Virus record (IMG/VR): IMGVR_UViG_3300035523_000117 | Coordinates: 18,587 to 82,586 of that record | DNA from: a virus | DNA length: 64,000 nt | Direction: 5' to 3' (one strand) | In this document: in pieces, positions 16,234 to 25,663 of the stretch | Layout of the letters: every line of letters starts with the position of its first letter | Numbering within the stretch: the stretch's first letter is position 1 | Notes under the pieces: generated by a model | Databases searched by the model: none | What the model was told of the DNA's origin: nothing | What the model saw: only the letters and a program-made list of their open reading frames with translations | Position numbers and translations under genes: made by a program

Positions 16234-16839
16234 CTACCAGCCACCATCGATCCGCTCGACGCAGTAGCCGAGGAGACAATCCTGCTGCGCTCCGCACCCA
16301 GCGTCGCCACACGCGACCGCGGCCGACTTGCAGGGAGGAAAATCATCGGTGCCTGATACGCCGCCCGCTCGGCAGGCAGGAGCGAAGCAACGGTCACTCG
16401 CCTCGCAGCTTTCTTTCAGGCTGAGCGGTCGGGTCGGTACGCAATACTCCTTAACGCACTCGGTACCGACCGAGCAGGCCTCTGATGGGGTGCAGCGGCG
16501 ACAGAGAGAAGATGGCAAGCAGGTTCCACCGCTGCATCTAACTTCTGCCTGGCCGACAGCGCCACACGCCCCGACGCTGCCGCACGCCTCGATTTGCGCG
16601 CAGTCGGAGTCCTGCACGCAGGCTGCGGCAACGCAGAGGGTCTCAAGGTCACAAGGAACGACCTCAGAGGACAAACCGTTGTGGAACCAGCCGTCGCAGT
16701 ACGCGCTCTCCGAACGAAGGCACATCCCTCCATCGAGGACGCTGCGGCTGACGACGGGACCATCAGGGGAGCAGCACGGCACGCACGCGGGTAGCGCGCA
16801 CAGGATGACGGCAGCGTAGTTCCGGAACCTGGCCCCCAT
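16234..16839 (-). CDS. Cysteine-rich lipoprotein, antisense between chaperone and tape measure
   Basis: This 201-residue protein starts at ATG 16839 with MGARFRNYAAVILCALPAC, a lipoprotein or secretory signal. The mature part has more than twenty cysteines in EGF-like or disulfide-knot spacing (CVQDSDCAQIEACG, CSGGTCLPSSLCRRC, CSVGTECVKEYC, CGDAGCGAQQDC), a style seen in secreted Myxococcota proteins. It ends three bases from the chaperone fusion stop, on the opposite strand. It is not a virion gene by any sign; likely cargo expressed in the lysogen. Confidence 0.7.
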   Translation of the reverse strand: MGARFRNYAAVILCALPACVPCCSPDGPVVSRSVLDGGMCLRSESAYCDGWFHNGLSSEVVPCDLETLCVAAACVQDSDCAQIEACGSVGACGAVGQAEVRCSGGTCLPSSLCRRCTPSEACSVGTECVKEYCVPTRPLSLKESCEASDRCFAPACRAGGVSGTDDFPPCKSAAVACGDAGCGAQQDCLLGYCVERIDGGW

Positions 16840-16879
16840 AGGCGAAGTATACGCTCCGTGAACTTGGGGCATCGTCTTC

Positions 16880-18760
16880 ATGTCCACCAAGAAGCTCGAG
16901 TGGCTCTTTGGCCTCGACGACAAGATGTCCGGGCCGGCGTCGGTCGCGGAGAAGAAGCTCGAGCTGCTCGAGCGGCGCATCAAGTCCGTGGCCAAGGCCG
17001 AGGCGGAGATGTCCGGCCCGAAGAAGGAGCGCCTGACCTTCGCCCGCCTCAACCTCGAGATCCAGCGGGACCAGCTTCGCAGCGCGGGCAAGCACGACGG
17101 CGAGCCGGAGGGCTTCCGCTCCCACGCGATGGTGAGAAGGTGAAAGGCCCTGGTCGACGGAACAAAGAAGCTCGTCGCAGGAGCGACGTCCTGGGTGGGG
17201 CTCCTCGACCGTGGCCTGGGCATCGTCGAGAAGGTGGCCGGCGCAGCGATCGCCATCGGCGAGGCCTTCTTCCACGTCGCCGCGCAAGTCGGGCACCTCA
17301 TCTACCGGTTCGGCGAGCTCGGCGTGGAGGCGGCCGCGGCCAAGGAGAACGCCGTCCTCACCTTCAAGGCGCTCCTCGGGAGCGCCGAGGCTGCGGAGGC
17401 GATGGTGGACGCCCTCGAACGCCTCTCCTACGTGTCGCCGTTCACCTCGGATTCAAGAGGTGGGGCTCGGGCGAAAGCTCATCGCCGGAGGCTTCGGCGC
17501 AGAGCAAGTGCCCACCCTCCTGCGCGCCCTCGGCGACGCTGCAGCTGCCACCGGCGCTGGCTTCGAGAAGGCCGACGAGGCGGTGGGCGCCCTGAGGCGC
17601 ATCCGTGCGGAGGGTTCCCTCAGCACCAAGACGCTTCGCGCGCTCAGCGCCGCGGGCGTGCCAACGGGCGCGGTCTACGAGCGGCTGGGCGAAGTCTTCG
17701 GCGTCACCGCGCAGCAGGCGCGCGAGCTCGTGAAGGCGGGCAAGGTCGACTCGTCCAACGCGCTCTTCGCGATCGTCGGCGCTGTGAAGGACAAGCGGTC
17801 AGGAGGAGCGCTGGGCGACGCGGCGCAGCGGTACGCGACCGAGACGCTCTCGGGCCTCAAGAAGAGCATCGCGGACAAGAAGGAGGAGCTGTTCGCCGAC
17901 ATCTTCAAGTCGGTGGGCTTCGGGTCGTTCAAGAGCTTCCTGAAGAACGTCAGCGAGGCGCTCGACCCCGAGAACCCCATCGGCAAGCGCATCCGCGAGC
18001 GCGTGACGAGCACCTTCAACCGCATCTTCACCGCCCTTTTCGGCCCGCTCACTGGCGACCAGGGGCTGGAGCGCATCGAGAAGGTCGTCAACAAGGTGCT
18101 CTTCGCCATCGACGCGCTGGTGGCGGCCGGGGCGGGTCCTCTGGAACGTGTTCGAGGGCTTCAGCACCGGGGTCCTTCGCGCCTTCGGGCTCGACGTCGA
18201 CCGCCTCCTCGGCGCCGACGGCGCGCTCGACCCAGCGAACATCGAGGCGATCGTCGGCGCCGCGCACGACCTGGGCGAACAGTTCGGCTACATCGCCACC
18301 AAGGTCGAGCTTGCGATGGACTGGGTCCTTGGCTTTTCGCGGGCAATCGACGGTGCGATGGACGTCGGTGGTGCCCTCGGGAAGCTCGTGGGATGGGGAA
18401 GCCGGATGGTGGGGCTACCAAGCGAGGACGAGGACGACGCCCTCCGGATGCGGACCTACAAGGACTGGAAGCTCTACCAGGCGCGGACAGGCGAGCAGAT
18501 CCCGCTCGGCGACTTCATCCCACGGCTTCGCGAGCGGGAAGATCCGGATGCCAGTGCCGCAGCCGGCTGTGAGAGCCCAGGACCTGGCCAAAGGAACGCG
18601 CGCTCGGGTCTTCAGCCCCACGGTGGAGAACCACATCAACGTCCAGGGCAGCGGACCGGTGGACCCCGAGGCGATCGGCGAGGCCGCGGGCGACGCGACG
18701 CTGGACTCGCTCAGCACCTGGGAAGACACCTCGATGGCCATGGGCGCCACCGACGGGTAG
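16880..18760 (+). pseudogene. Tail tape measure protein, disrupted
   Basis: The tape measure sets tail length. The start MSTKKLEWLFGLDDKMSGP and the motif YVSPFTS...EVGLGRKLIAGGFG are typical. Extra bases occur at 17455-17456 (AA), 18134-18136 (GGG) and 18519-18521 (CCC). An in-frame TGA at 17141-17143 could arise from three further single insertions, since the frame DGEKVKALVDGTKK reads well across it. At about 620 residues it would be a short tail. The C-terminus (SPTVENHINVQGSGP) resembles tape-measure ends. Confidence 0.75.
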
Positions 18761-18763
18761 CCA

Positions 18764-19345
18764 ATGACCTCGAAAGCGTGGGGAACGGCAGGCACCGACT
18801 CGACGCCGCAGCTCGGTGCCTGGGACATGGTCGACGTGGCCGGCGTGGCACTCCCCGGGCTCGCGAAGGTCAGCGGGCCCGGGGTCGAGCATGCGATCGA
18901 CGTGAAGAAGTCCCCGGGGAAGAACGGTGCGACCATCACGGACCTCGGGCGCTCGCTGGGCCGGTTCACGATCACATTGGTCCTGTGGTCGGCCGCGCAG
19001 TGGGACGAGTTCATTCAGCGGCGCGGGATGCTCCAGCCCCTTTCCCGCGCCGGGCAGCTCCAGGCGCTGAAGGTGCGGCACCCCGCGATCAACGCGCTCG
19101 GCATCGACAGCCTCTATTTCACCCGCGTCGGCGTACCGCACCCCGGGAGCGCCGTCGGCACCTACGAGGTTGAGCTCGAGTGCCTCGAGTTCCGACTCCC
19201 GCAGCAGACGAGCGCGGGCGGGGCGCAGACGCCGAAGAGGGACTTCACCACCCTCGACTCGAAGGCGCCCAACTTCGCGACCTCGGACGGGCGCCAGGTC
19301 CGAGTGAAGGCCACCGCCCCGAGCAACACCAACAAGGGTCCCTGA
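18764..19345 (+). CDS. Tail/baseplate protein
   Basis: This 193-residue protein lies between tape measure and hub genes. The segment LPGLAKVSGPGVEHAIDVKKSPGK and the following LGRFTITLVLWSAAQWDEF suggest a phage tail protein with a peptide-binding-like or DNA-circularisation-N-like fold that connects tape measure and hub. No lytic enzyme motif. Intact. Confidence 0.6.
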   Translation: MTSKAWGTAGTDSTPQLGAWDMVDVAGVALPGLAKVSGPGVEHAIDVKKSPGKNGATITDLGRSLGRFTITLVLWSAAQWDEFIQRRGMLQPLSRAGQLQALKVRHPAINALGIDSLYFTRVGVPHPGSAVGTYEVELECLEFRLPQQTSAGGAQTPKRDFTTLDSKAPNFATSDGRQVRVKATAPSNTNKGP

Positions 19346-19352
19346 GCCAGCC

Positions 19353-20536
19353 ATGTCGCTCGTCACCGTGAACGGCACGCCCTGCGTGCGCGCCACCATC
19401 CGCATCCCGCGCCTCGGCGTATGGATTGCGGACCTCGCCGTGGATGTGGCGAAGACCATCTCCGGGCCCGTGACCGTCTCGGTCTGCGACGGGGCGCTGG
19501 AGTTGAAGGGCCGGGCGGCGCGCACGGGCGTCTTCAAGGACACGGCGGTCCTGCGCGTGCTCGGCGGTGCGGGAGGCCTGGCCTCCGAGGTGCCGGCCAA
19601 GTTCTACCGGCGCTGCCCGGCGAAGGTGCCGCTGCAGGACATCCTGCAGGCTGCCGGCGAGAAGCTCTCCACCCAGGCCGACCAGAGCCTGCTCAACCAG
19701 CAGCTCGTCGCGTGGACCCTGCTCAGGCAGAAGGCGGGCGAGGCACTGCGGACGCTCGCCGACGAGCTGGGCGCGGTGTGGCGGGTGCTGCCGGACGGGT
19801 ACGATCTGGCTCGGCCAGGAGAGCTGGCCGGCGGCCCACATGCCGGACGTCGACCTGCTCTCGGAGGACCCGCGCGCGCACACCGCGGTCATCGGCACCG
19901 ACTCGCCGACGCTCCTGCCCGGCACGATGTTCCTCGGCCGTCGCGTCTCGATGGTCGAGCACCAGGTGCAGCCCGAGAGCGTCCGCACGATGGTGTGGTT
20001 CGAGGGGGAGAGCGGCACCGGCGAGGGCGATCGCCTCACGCGGGCGGTCGGCGCGATAGTCCGCCACCTCACCGCGCACCTCGACTACTTCGCGCTCTAC
20101 CCCGCGAAGCTCGTGAGCCAGAACTCGGACGGGACGCTCGAGCTGAAACCCGACGACAGCCGGCTGCCCGGGCTGTCGAAGGTTCCCATCCGGTACGGCA
20201 TCCCGGGCGTGACCGTGAAGGTCGCCTCGGGGGGCGCGGGTGCTGCTGGGCTTCGAGGGCGGCGATCCCCAGGTGCCAGTCGCGACGCTCTGGGAGAAAG
20301 GCTCGGTCACGGAGATGACGATCGATGCCTCGACGGACATCAAGGTGAACGGCGGGAGCAAGGCCGTCGCACGCAAGGGCGACTCGGTCCACGCGGGCTT
20401 CCTCTCCGGGAAGGCCGAGAAGATTCCGGTCGTCTTCACGTACACCCCCTACGACCCCAACAGTCCTCCCGATCCCACAGCCACCCCGTTGAGCGGTGGG
20501 CAGATCACCTCGGGGGCAGAGAAGTTCCATGCGTGA
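19353..20536 (+). pseudogene. Baseplate hub/spike protein, two +1 frameshifts
   Basis: After correction this is one protein of about 393 residues. The N-terminal half is hub-like (late control gpD/gp44 type: LQDILQAAGEKLSTQADQSL). It is followed by an OB-fold spike domain (FALYPAKLVSQNSDGTLELK; PGVTVKVASGGAVLLGFEGG) and a C-terminal beta-helix or PAAR-binding part. Extra bases lie at 19797-19799 (GGG) and 20238-20240 (GGG). The spike domain forms the cell-puncturing tip of the contractile tail. Confidence 0.75.
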
Positions 20537-20906
20537 CCCTCCAGACTTCGGGACCGACGTCTCGACGTTCCCCGATCTCGATGACGCCTTCGCGCCGCTC
20601 AGCGGCATCGTGGTGCTCGCACAGTCGGTCGCGCGCTCGCTCGAGGACGCAGGCCGCGGCGTCGACCTCCGCCAGTGGCTCAACGAGAGCCTCGAGGACG
20701 CCGACGTCTTCCATCTGCAGCAGACGATCGAGGCGCAGTGCCTCGCCGATGAGCGGGTCCAGGGCGTGTCGGTTTCGGTGATGCAGCCCTCGCTCTACGA
20801 GCTGCGCATCGCCATCGACGTCGAGCCTGCCCAGCAGGGCCCCTTCCGTCTGGTCCTGAAGGTCACCTCCCTCACCGTCGAAGTGCTCTCACTCGAGGCC
20901 GCATGA
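20529..20906 (+). CDS. Baseplate wedge protein, gp25/W-like
   Basis: This 125-residue protein overlaps the hub stop by eight bases and the J-like start by four. The pattern LRQWLNESLEDADVF followed by VQGVSVSVMQPSLYELRI fits the gp25/W lysozyme-like family that organises the baseplate wedge. Intact. Confidence 0.7.
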   Translation: MRDPPDFGTDVSTFPDLDDAFAPLSGIVVLAQSVARSLEDAGRGVDLRQWLNESLEDADVFHLQQTIEAQCLADERVQGVSVSVMQPSLYELRIAIDVEPAQQGPFRLVLKVTSLTVEVLSLEAA

Positions 20907-22616
20907 CCGTCTCGCTCTCCCAACTCCTTGTTGCCCGCTCTCCGGACGCGCTCCTGGCGCAGCTGGTCCAGGCGCTCAAGGGCGTCGGATTCGTGCGCCA
21001 GACAGGCACGGGCACCGGACGGGTGGAGGCCACGGGAGTGGCGCAGGGCAACTTCGCGGTCGTCGTCGAGATCACTGCCACTGGTGAGCCCGGGAGCGCG
21101 CAGTACCGAGTTAGCCTCAACGGCGGCGCGCTCTGGTCGGCCCCAGCTCCGGTGCCGGCAGCGCCGGTCGGGCTGCAGGGCACAGGAGTGACCATCGCGT
21201 TCGTCGCCGGACCCGCCGGCGCGGGCGCCAGCTTCGTCGCGCTCGACCGGTTCGCCTTCTACGTCGCCACTCCGACCTTCGGGCAGACTGCGTGGCAGCC
21301 GTTCTCGTGGCAGCGCCGCATCCTCGAGCTGGAGGCTGAGGCAGGCGGCGACGTCGACGCATTGGTCTCGGGCATCGCTGCCGGGGGCTACCTCGACGAG
21401 GCATCCGCGGCGTGGCTCGACCTCTACTGCGACAACGTCTACGACGAGCGGCGCCACGAGGCTATCCAGGCGAAGGGCCTCTGCGTTCTCACTGACGCAG
21501 GGAACGGCGGCCCCTACTCCATCGCGGCGGGCCAGCTCTGGGTGGCGACCGGCGATGGCACGCTTCGGTTCGTGAACACCAACGCAGGCTCGCTACCCGA
21601 GGGCGGGTCCCTTGCGCTGGAGTTCGCCGCCGAGTCGCCGGGCGCAGCCTTCAACGTCGGCAACGGCGCCATCGCGCAACTCATCACGCCGTTGCCTGGG
21701 GTCACGGTCGCAAACCCCTCGCGCGTGGGCGGCGTGGTCCCGAGCCGCACAGGCGCGCCGAGGGTGGTGGCGTTCGCGTCGGGCTCGCTCCAGGGCGACT
21801 ACCGGGTGCGCCTCGAGGTGACGACCAGCGGCGACCTGGGCGTGGCCGTGTTCCGGTACTCGCTCGACGGCGGGGCGAAGTGGACCGCCAGCGCGCAGCT
21901 CGTCCCTGCGAGCGGGCAGTATGTCCTCGGCACCACCGGGCTCTCGCTCAACTTCGCGGCGGGGGCCTACAAGGCGGGCGACCTCTACGACTTCGAGGCG
22001 ACCGTCTCGTGGCTCTCCCAGGCGGGAGTTGACCGGGAGACCGACGAAGCGCTCCGGGTTGCGCTGCCGAAAGAAGTGGGCGAGCCTCGCCATCGGGCGC
22101 ACCAACGCGGGCTTCGAGTACTGGGCGCTCGAGGCGAGCGACCAGGTCACGCGGGCCTTCGCGCGGCAGAGCGCCACGGTGCCGGGTCTGGTCGAACTCT
22201 TCCTCGCAGGGGCGAGCGGGGGCGTCTCCGCAGCCATCGTCGCAGTGGTCGACGCCTACGTGCAGCCCCGAGTTCCGCTCACGACCTCGTGCAAGACGGC
22301 GGCGGCGAGGACGGTGACCGTGAGCGTCGCAGGGACGGTCTTCGTGCGCTCCGGGCTCCGGACGCAGGCCCAGGCGGCGGCGGAGGCGGCACTGGTCGAG
22401 TACATCGCCGCCGTGCCCATCGGCGGGGAGAAGGTCGGCAGCGCGGGCGTCGTGTCCCGCGAGGTTCTGGCGGCCTGCATCGCGCGGGGTTCGCCAGCCC
22501 ACCGGGTCGATGGCGTGGTCGACCTCTCGCTGACGACCCCTGCGGCCGACATGGCGCTCGGCGCGACCGAAGTCCCCATCCTCGACGTGAGCAACCTCAC
22601 CTGGACCGAGGTGTGA
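20903..22616 (+). pseudogene. Baseplate J-like protein with inserted beta domains, one +1 frameshift
   Basis: This gene follows gp25-like W and precedes the I-like gene, the order of P2/Mu baseplates. The C-terminal part (KKWASLAIGRTNAGFEYWAL; VPIGGEKVGSAGVVSREVLA) is J-like. Two beta domains related to those in the sheath are inserted upstream (QYRVSLNGGALWSAP and FRYSLDGGAKWTASAQLVP). One extra A at 22070-22072 breaks the frame; removing it gives LPKKWASLAIGRTN. Confidence 0.75.
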
Positions 22617-22619
22617 CGG

Positions 22620-23321
22620 ATGCTCTACCGAGAGTTCATCCCCCGTGAGCTCGCGCCGGGCTGGTTGCAGACGCCCAAGAACGCCGCCTGGCTCCGGGCC
22701 TCCGGCGACCTCAAGGACTCGCTGGCCGAGCGGTGCAAGGACGCGGTGAGGGTGCGCTTCGCTCGGCTCGCGCCGCGCGACGGCCTGGACCAACTCGGCG
22801 GCGAGCGACAGATCGAGCGCGGCCCTTCCGAGACCAACGCCGCCTACGCGGAGCGCGTAGTCGACGCCTGGGGCCTCTGGCGCTGGGCTGGCACCGCCCA
22901 GGGGGTGCTGCTCGCGCTGCGGGACGTCGGCTACGCAGAGGCGCTCGTCGAGATCGTCAACGGCAACCAGTACGGGCTGGACTCTCGGGGCGCTCTCGCC
23001 ATCGAGGGCCTGCCGAAGGGGAGCTGGTCGTGCGACGCGACGCCGGACTTCTGGTCCAAGTTCGCGATCGTGTTCCCGCGGAACCCTTGGGGCAAACATC
23101 GAGTCGGCAAGCGGCTGGAGTGGGTGAGGCCTGGGAACGACGACCCGCGCGTCGAGCAGGTTCGCCGGCTGGTCCGTCGCTGGAAGAGCGCCCACTCCAC
23201 CTGCTCGGACATCGCGGTGATCAACGAGGGCCGCACCTGGGACTACCCGCACCGCCACCGAACCTGGGACAACCAGGGCGGGACGTGGAGCGGCAACGAC
23301 GTGATGCACTACGCGCCGTGA
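22620..23321 (+). CDS. Tail protein I-like baseplate component
   Basis: This 233-residue protein follows the J-like gene by three bases. Its position, the motif YAERVVDAWGLWRWAGTAQG and the later EIVNGNQYGLDSRG correspond to P2 I/Mu gp48-type baseplate proteins that link wedge to tail fibre. Intact. Confidence 0.65.
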   Translation: MLYREFIPRELAPGWLQTPKNAAWLRASGDLKDSLAERCKDAVRVRFARLAPRDGLDQLGGERQIERGPSETNAAYAERVVDAWGLWRWAGTAQGVLLALRDVGYAEALVEIVNGNQYGLDSRGALAIEGLPKGSWSCDATPDFWSKFAIVFPRNPWGKHRVGKRLEWVRPGNDDPRVEQVRRLVRRWKSAHSTCSDIAVINEGRTWDYPHRHRTWDNQGGTWSGNDVMHYAP

Positions 23322-23330
23322 GACGCGCCT

Positions 23331-24320
23331 ATGCCATCCAGCTACCGGGGCGACCCAGCCCACGTCAGACAAGGCCAGCGGCCGGTCATCGCGTGCCCGG
23401 TGGGCACCGATGCGCCCAACGCCGCGAGCGTCAACAAGCCGCTGCAGGCGCTCGCCGACTTCGTGGCGTACCTGCAGCAGTTCGCGGCGACCTCGGGCAC
23501 CCAGCAGCCCAACGGCGAGACGCTCGTCGTCAATGGCAACCCTGCGCTCGGGACCTACAAGACCCTCGCTGCGGGCGCGCGCACCTGCCTCTGGGAGACC
23601 ATCGTCACGGTCGGCGCGAGCAAGGTCACTGCGCGCATCTACCTGACGGCCAGCGGGACCATCGAGTTCGTCCACAACTGCGCCTGGGACGGTGGGGCGG
23701 CGCGCTGGAAGGCGGACCCCACCAACACCGAGCCGACCTTCTTCAAGACGGTGGTCGCCGGCAACGGTGGGCCGGCCCTCTTCGCGGCGGCGAACAACGC
23801 GAACGGCTGGGCCGACACCGCGTGGGCCATCGTCGCGAGACTGAGCGGCGGGGTTGGGGGCGTTGCCCTCACGGATGGCGTCCTGGCGCTGGTGGGCACC
23901 ACCGCGAATGTCGACGGCTCCAACCCGCCGGCGGGCACGGCGGTCGCCAACAAGGTCTGCGCCAAGAACACGTGCAAGGCCTGGGGCACCCTGTCGCTCG
24001 GCTACACGGGGATGAAGCTGGAGGAGGGCTTCAACGCGGCCTCGCTGACCCGGGTGAACCTCGGCAAGGACTTCAACAACAACGACATCTGGGCGGCCCG
24101 CATCACCTTCGCAGCGCCGATGCAGAGCGCGACGTACTCCGTCAGCCTGGCCATCCGCGACACCTCGCGGCCGGACCTGCTCCACGTGCCCTGCCTCTAC
24201 GCGAAGACCGCCGGCTCCTTCGATTTCGTCCTGCGCCAGCAGGGCAGCAACCACTTCGACGACCCGGGCTCCTTGGCGGTCGGTGTCGACTTCCAGGTCT
24301 TCGGCCGCCAGGACACCTGA
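23331..24320 (+). CDS. Tail fibre or receptor-binding protein
   Basis: This 329-residue, Gly/Ala/Asn/Thr-rich beta protein ends the tail operon, the usual location of the fibre. The N-terminal ~70 residues (PVGTDAPNAASVNKPLQALA) look like a baseplate-attachment segment; the C-terminus (TAGSFDFVLRQQGSNHF...) is a jelly-roll-like tip. No chaperone gene follows. The receptor cannot be predicted. Confidence 0.6.
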   Translation: MPSSYRGDPAHVRQGQRPVIACPVGTDAPNAASVNKPLQALADFVAYLQQFAATSGTQQPNGETLVVNGNPALGTYKTLAAGARTCLWETIVTVGASKVTARIYLTASGTIEFVHNCAWDGGAARWKADPTNTEPTFFKTVVAGNGGPALFAAANNANGWADTAWAIVARLSGGVGGVALTDGVLALVGTTANVDGSNPPAGTAVANKVCAKNTCKAWGTLSLGYTGMKLEEGFNAASLTRVNLGKDFNNNDIWAARITFAAPMQSATYSVSLAIRDTSRPDLLHVPCLYAKTAGSFDFVLRQQGSNHFDDPGSLAVGVDFQVFGRQDT

Positions 24321-24390
24321 TCCTCCACGGCGGGCGGACCCGCGCCATCGCTCTTCCTCCAGATGGAGGCAAGTCCGGGTCGCCCTCAAG

Positions 24391-24502
24391 TGGTCGAATT
24401 TAAAGACGAAACCGACTTGATGCTCAGGCCGCGTAGAGCGTGCATGTGCCCAAGGCGGGGTTGCGAATGCCGCCGAAACGCAGAGCCAAACCGGAGGCAA
24501 CG
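24391..24502 (+). promoter_or_regulatory. Type-2 leader, copy a
   Basis: About 110 bp ending at ATG 24503 match the leaders at 25541-25663 and 61950-62070. Shared blocks are TCGAATTTA, CTTGATGCTCAGG, AGAGCGTG, CAAGGCGGGGTTG and CCGCCGAAACGCAGAGCCA. Within it GGCGG and CCGCC can pair across 11 bases in all three copies. It precedes a gene unrelated to the other two, so the leader itself is the repeated unit. Promoter or post-transcriptional control is inferred. Confidence 0.6.
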
Positions 24503-24772
24503 ATGGCTGCGAAGAAGAAGGCTGCAACGGTGGTCGAGAGGGCAGAGGCGGTGCTCGGCAAGAGCGTGTACGGGAGCCAGCAGCCGATGCTGGTGGTCGC
24601 GACGAGGACGACCGAGATCGCCTGCCCGATGAGGCACAACCGAGCGATCGGGCTGCGCGCGGCGGCCGAGGTGGAGCTGGCACTGGCGGCCGTCGCCGAC
24701 AAGGGCTGGCTGGTCAACGACCCGGTCTGGGGTGACGAGCAGCGGCTGCCCGCCGGCTGGCGCACCACCTAA
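24503..24772 (+). CDS. Small protein behind type-2 leader
   Basis: This 89-residue protein (MAAKKKAATVVERAEAVLGK...) has a basic N-terminus and no domain I recognise; CCGGAGGCAACG precedes the ATG. After the TAA stop the same frame stays open for 32 codons (LIKLEGCQGANPEVAMDALA...), up to the next gene, and looks protein-like. The gene may once have been about 122 residues and been cut by an in-frame stop. Confidence 0.5.
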   Translation: MAAKKKAATVVERAEAVLGKSVYGSQQPMLVVATRTTEIACPMRHNRAIGLRAAAEVELALAAVADKGWLVNDPVWGDEQRLPAGWRTT

Positions 24773-24867
24773 CTGATCAAGCTCGAGGGATGCCAGGGCG
24801 CCAACCCCGAGGTGGCGATGGACGCCCTCGCCAAGGTGGCCGGGATGCTCGCGAAGGGGGCGCTGCG

Positions 24868-25053
24868 ATGACCGGCCCCGAGTTCTTCCAGACGAGGATG
24901 GGAGCAAAGTTCTACGAGGCGACGATGCCCAAGATCGCCGACCAACTCGAGCGCCTCAACGCCAACCTGGAGGCACTGGTCACCGAGATGCGCCTGCAGC
25001 GCGAGGAGCAGCGGAGCGGCCCCGACGGGAAGAAGGCCGACGACCAGCAGTAG
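24868..25053 (+). CDS. Small helical protein
   Basis: This 61-residue protein begins MTGPEFFQTRMGAKFYEATM and continues as an amphipathic helix (LERLNANLEALVTEMRLQRE) likely to form a coiled coil. Its ATG overlaps the end of the preceding open frame. Small proteins with this start occur in phage tail or lysis regions but I cannot assign a role. A hairpin follows. Confidence 0.5.
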   Translation: MTGPEFFQTRMGAKFYEATMPKIADQLERLNANLEALVTEMRLQREEQRSGPDGKKADDQQ

Positions 25054-25070
25054 AAGCGAAGGCGATTCTG

Positions 25071-25104
25071 GATGCCCCGCCGGCCCTGCGCCTCGCGGGG
25101 CATC
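25071..25104. terminator. GATGCCCCG/CGGGGCATC hairpin, repeated element
   Basis: The arms at 25071-25079 and 25096-25104 pair over nine bases just after a stop codon. The loop contains GGCCCTGCGCCTCG. A close relative lies after the accessory gene of the right element (61493-61525), and a third, CCCCGCG...CGCGGGG, at 26373-26402. It is either a terminator duplicated with its flanks or a REP-like element. Confidence 0.6.
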
Positions 25105-25663
25105 GTCGTCTCCGGCGCCCGAGGGTCGCGCTCCCCAAAAATGGAACCGCTCGCTCCCCGGGGCCGGCCGAGAAGCGAGCGGTGGGGATCCGCCAATCGG
25201 ATACCCAACGGTCCCGATACCGAGCAATCGGAGTGCCACGGCCTTCGCCACGCCGGCGCGCCGGTGGAACAGCTGGGAAGCACAGGTGATCGTTTCAGCC
25301 AGGTGCTCCCTGGCCCTATGCCCGTCGTTCTGGATCCGCGGCAGTCGTGTCGCGCGCTGCGCCCCGACTGCGCATCTCCAGGAGGTGAAGGTGGGTTCTT
25401 GTGCGACGGCCCGACCCTCGCTCGCTCATCATCGGTGGAGGGTGGAAGTCAACGCAGTCGAGGCGACCTTCCGCTCCGCGCCATCACTCCGCGGGCCCCA
25501 GAACGCCAGTCCAATCGACCATCGCAGGCGTATCCAACTGGTCGAATTTACTAGCGAATCAACTTGATGCCCAGGGGCGCCAGAGCGTGACTGTGTTCAA
25601 GGCGGGCTTGAGAACGCCGCCGAAACGCAGAGCCAACCAGCAGGACCCAAGGGGAGAACGAAG
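25105..25663 (+). other. Conserved non-coding region before RAMA gene, with type-2 leader
   Basis: About 560 bp with no supportable gene are nevertheless strongly similar to 61526-62070 before the homologous gene in the right element. Conserved parts include a perfect 10-bp stem, ACCGCTCGCT (25146-25155) with AGCGAGCGGT (25174-25183), an 18-base loop identical in both copies, GAGGTGAAGGTGGGTTC near 25384, and the type-2 leader at 25541-25663. Short open frames do not align between the two copies. A structured RNA or long regulatory leader is the best guess. Confidence 0.55.

Noticed and set aside
16328-16819. Plus-strand 163-codon frame between chaperone and tape measure
   Set aside because: The opposite strand encodes a convincing signal-peptide-bearing cysteine-rich protein over the same bases.
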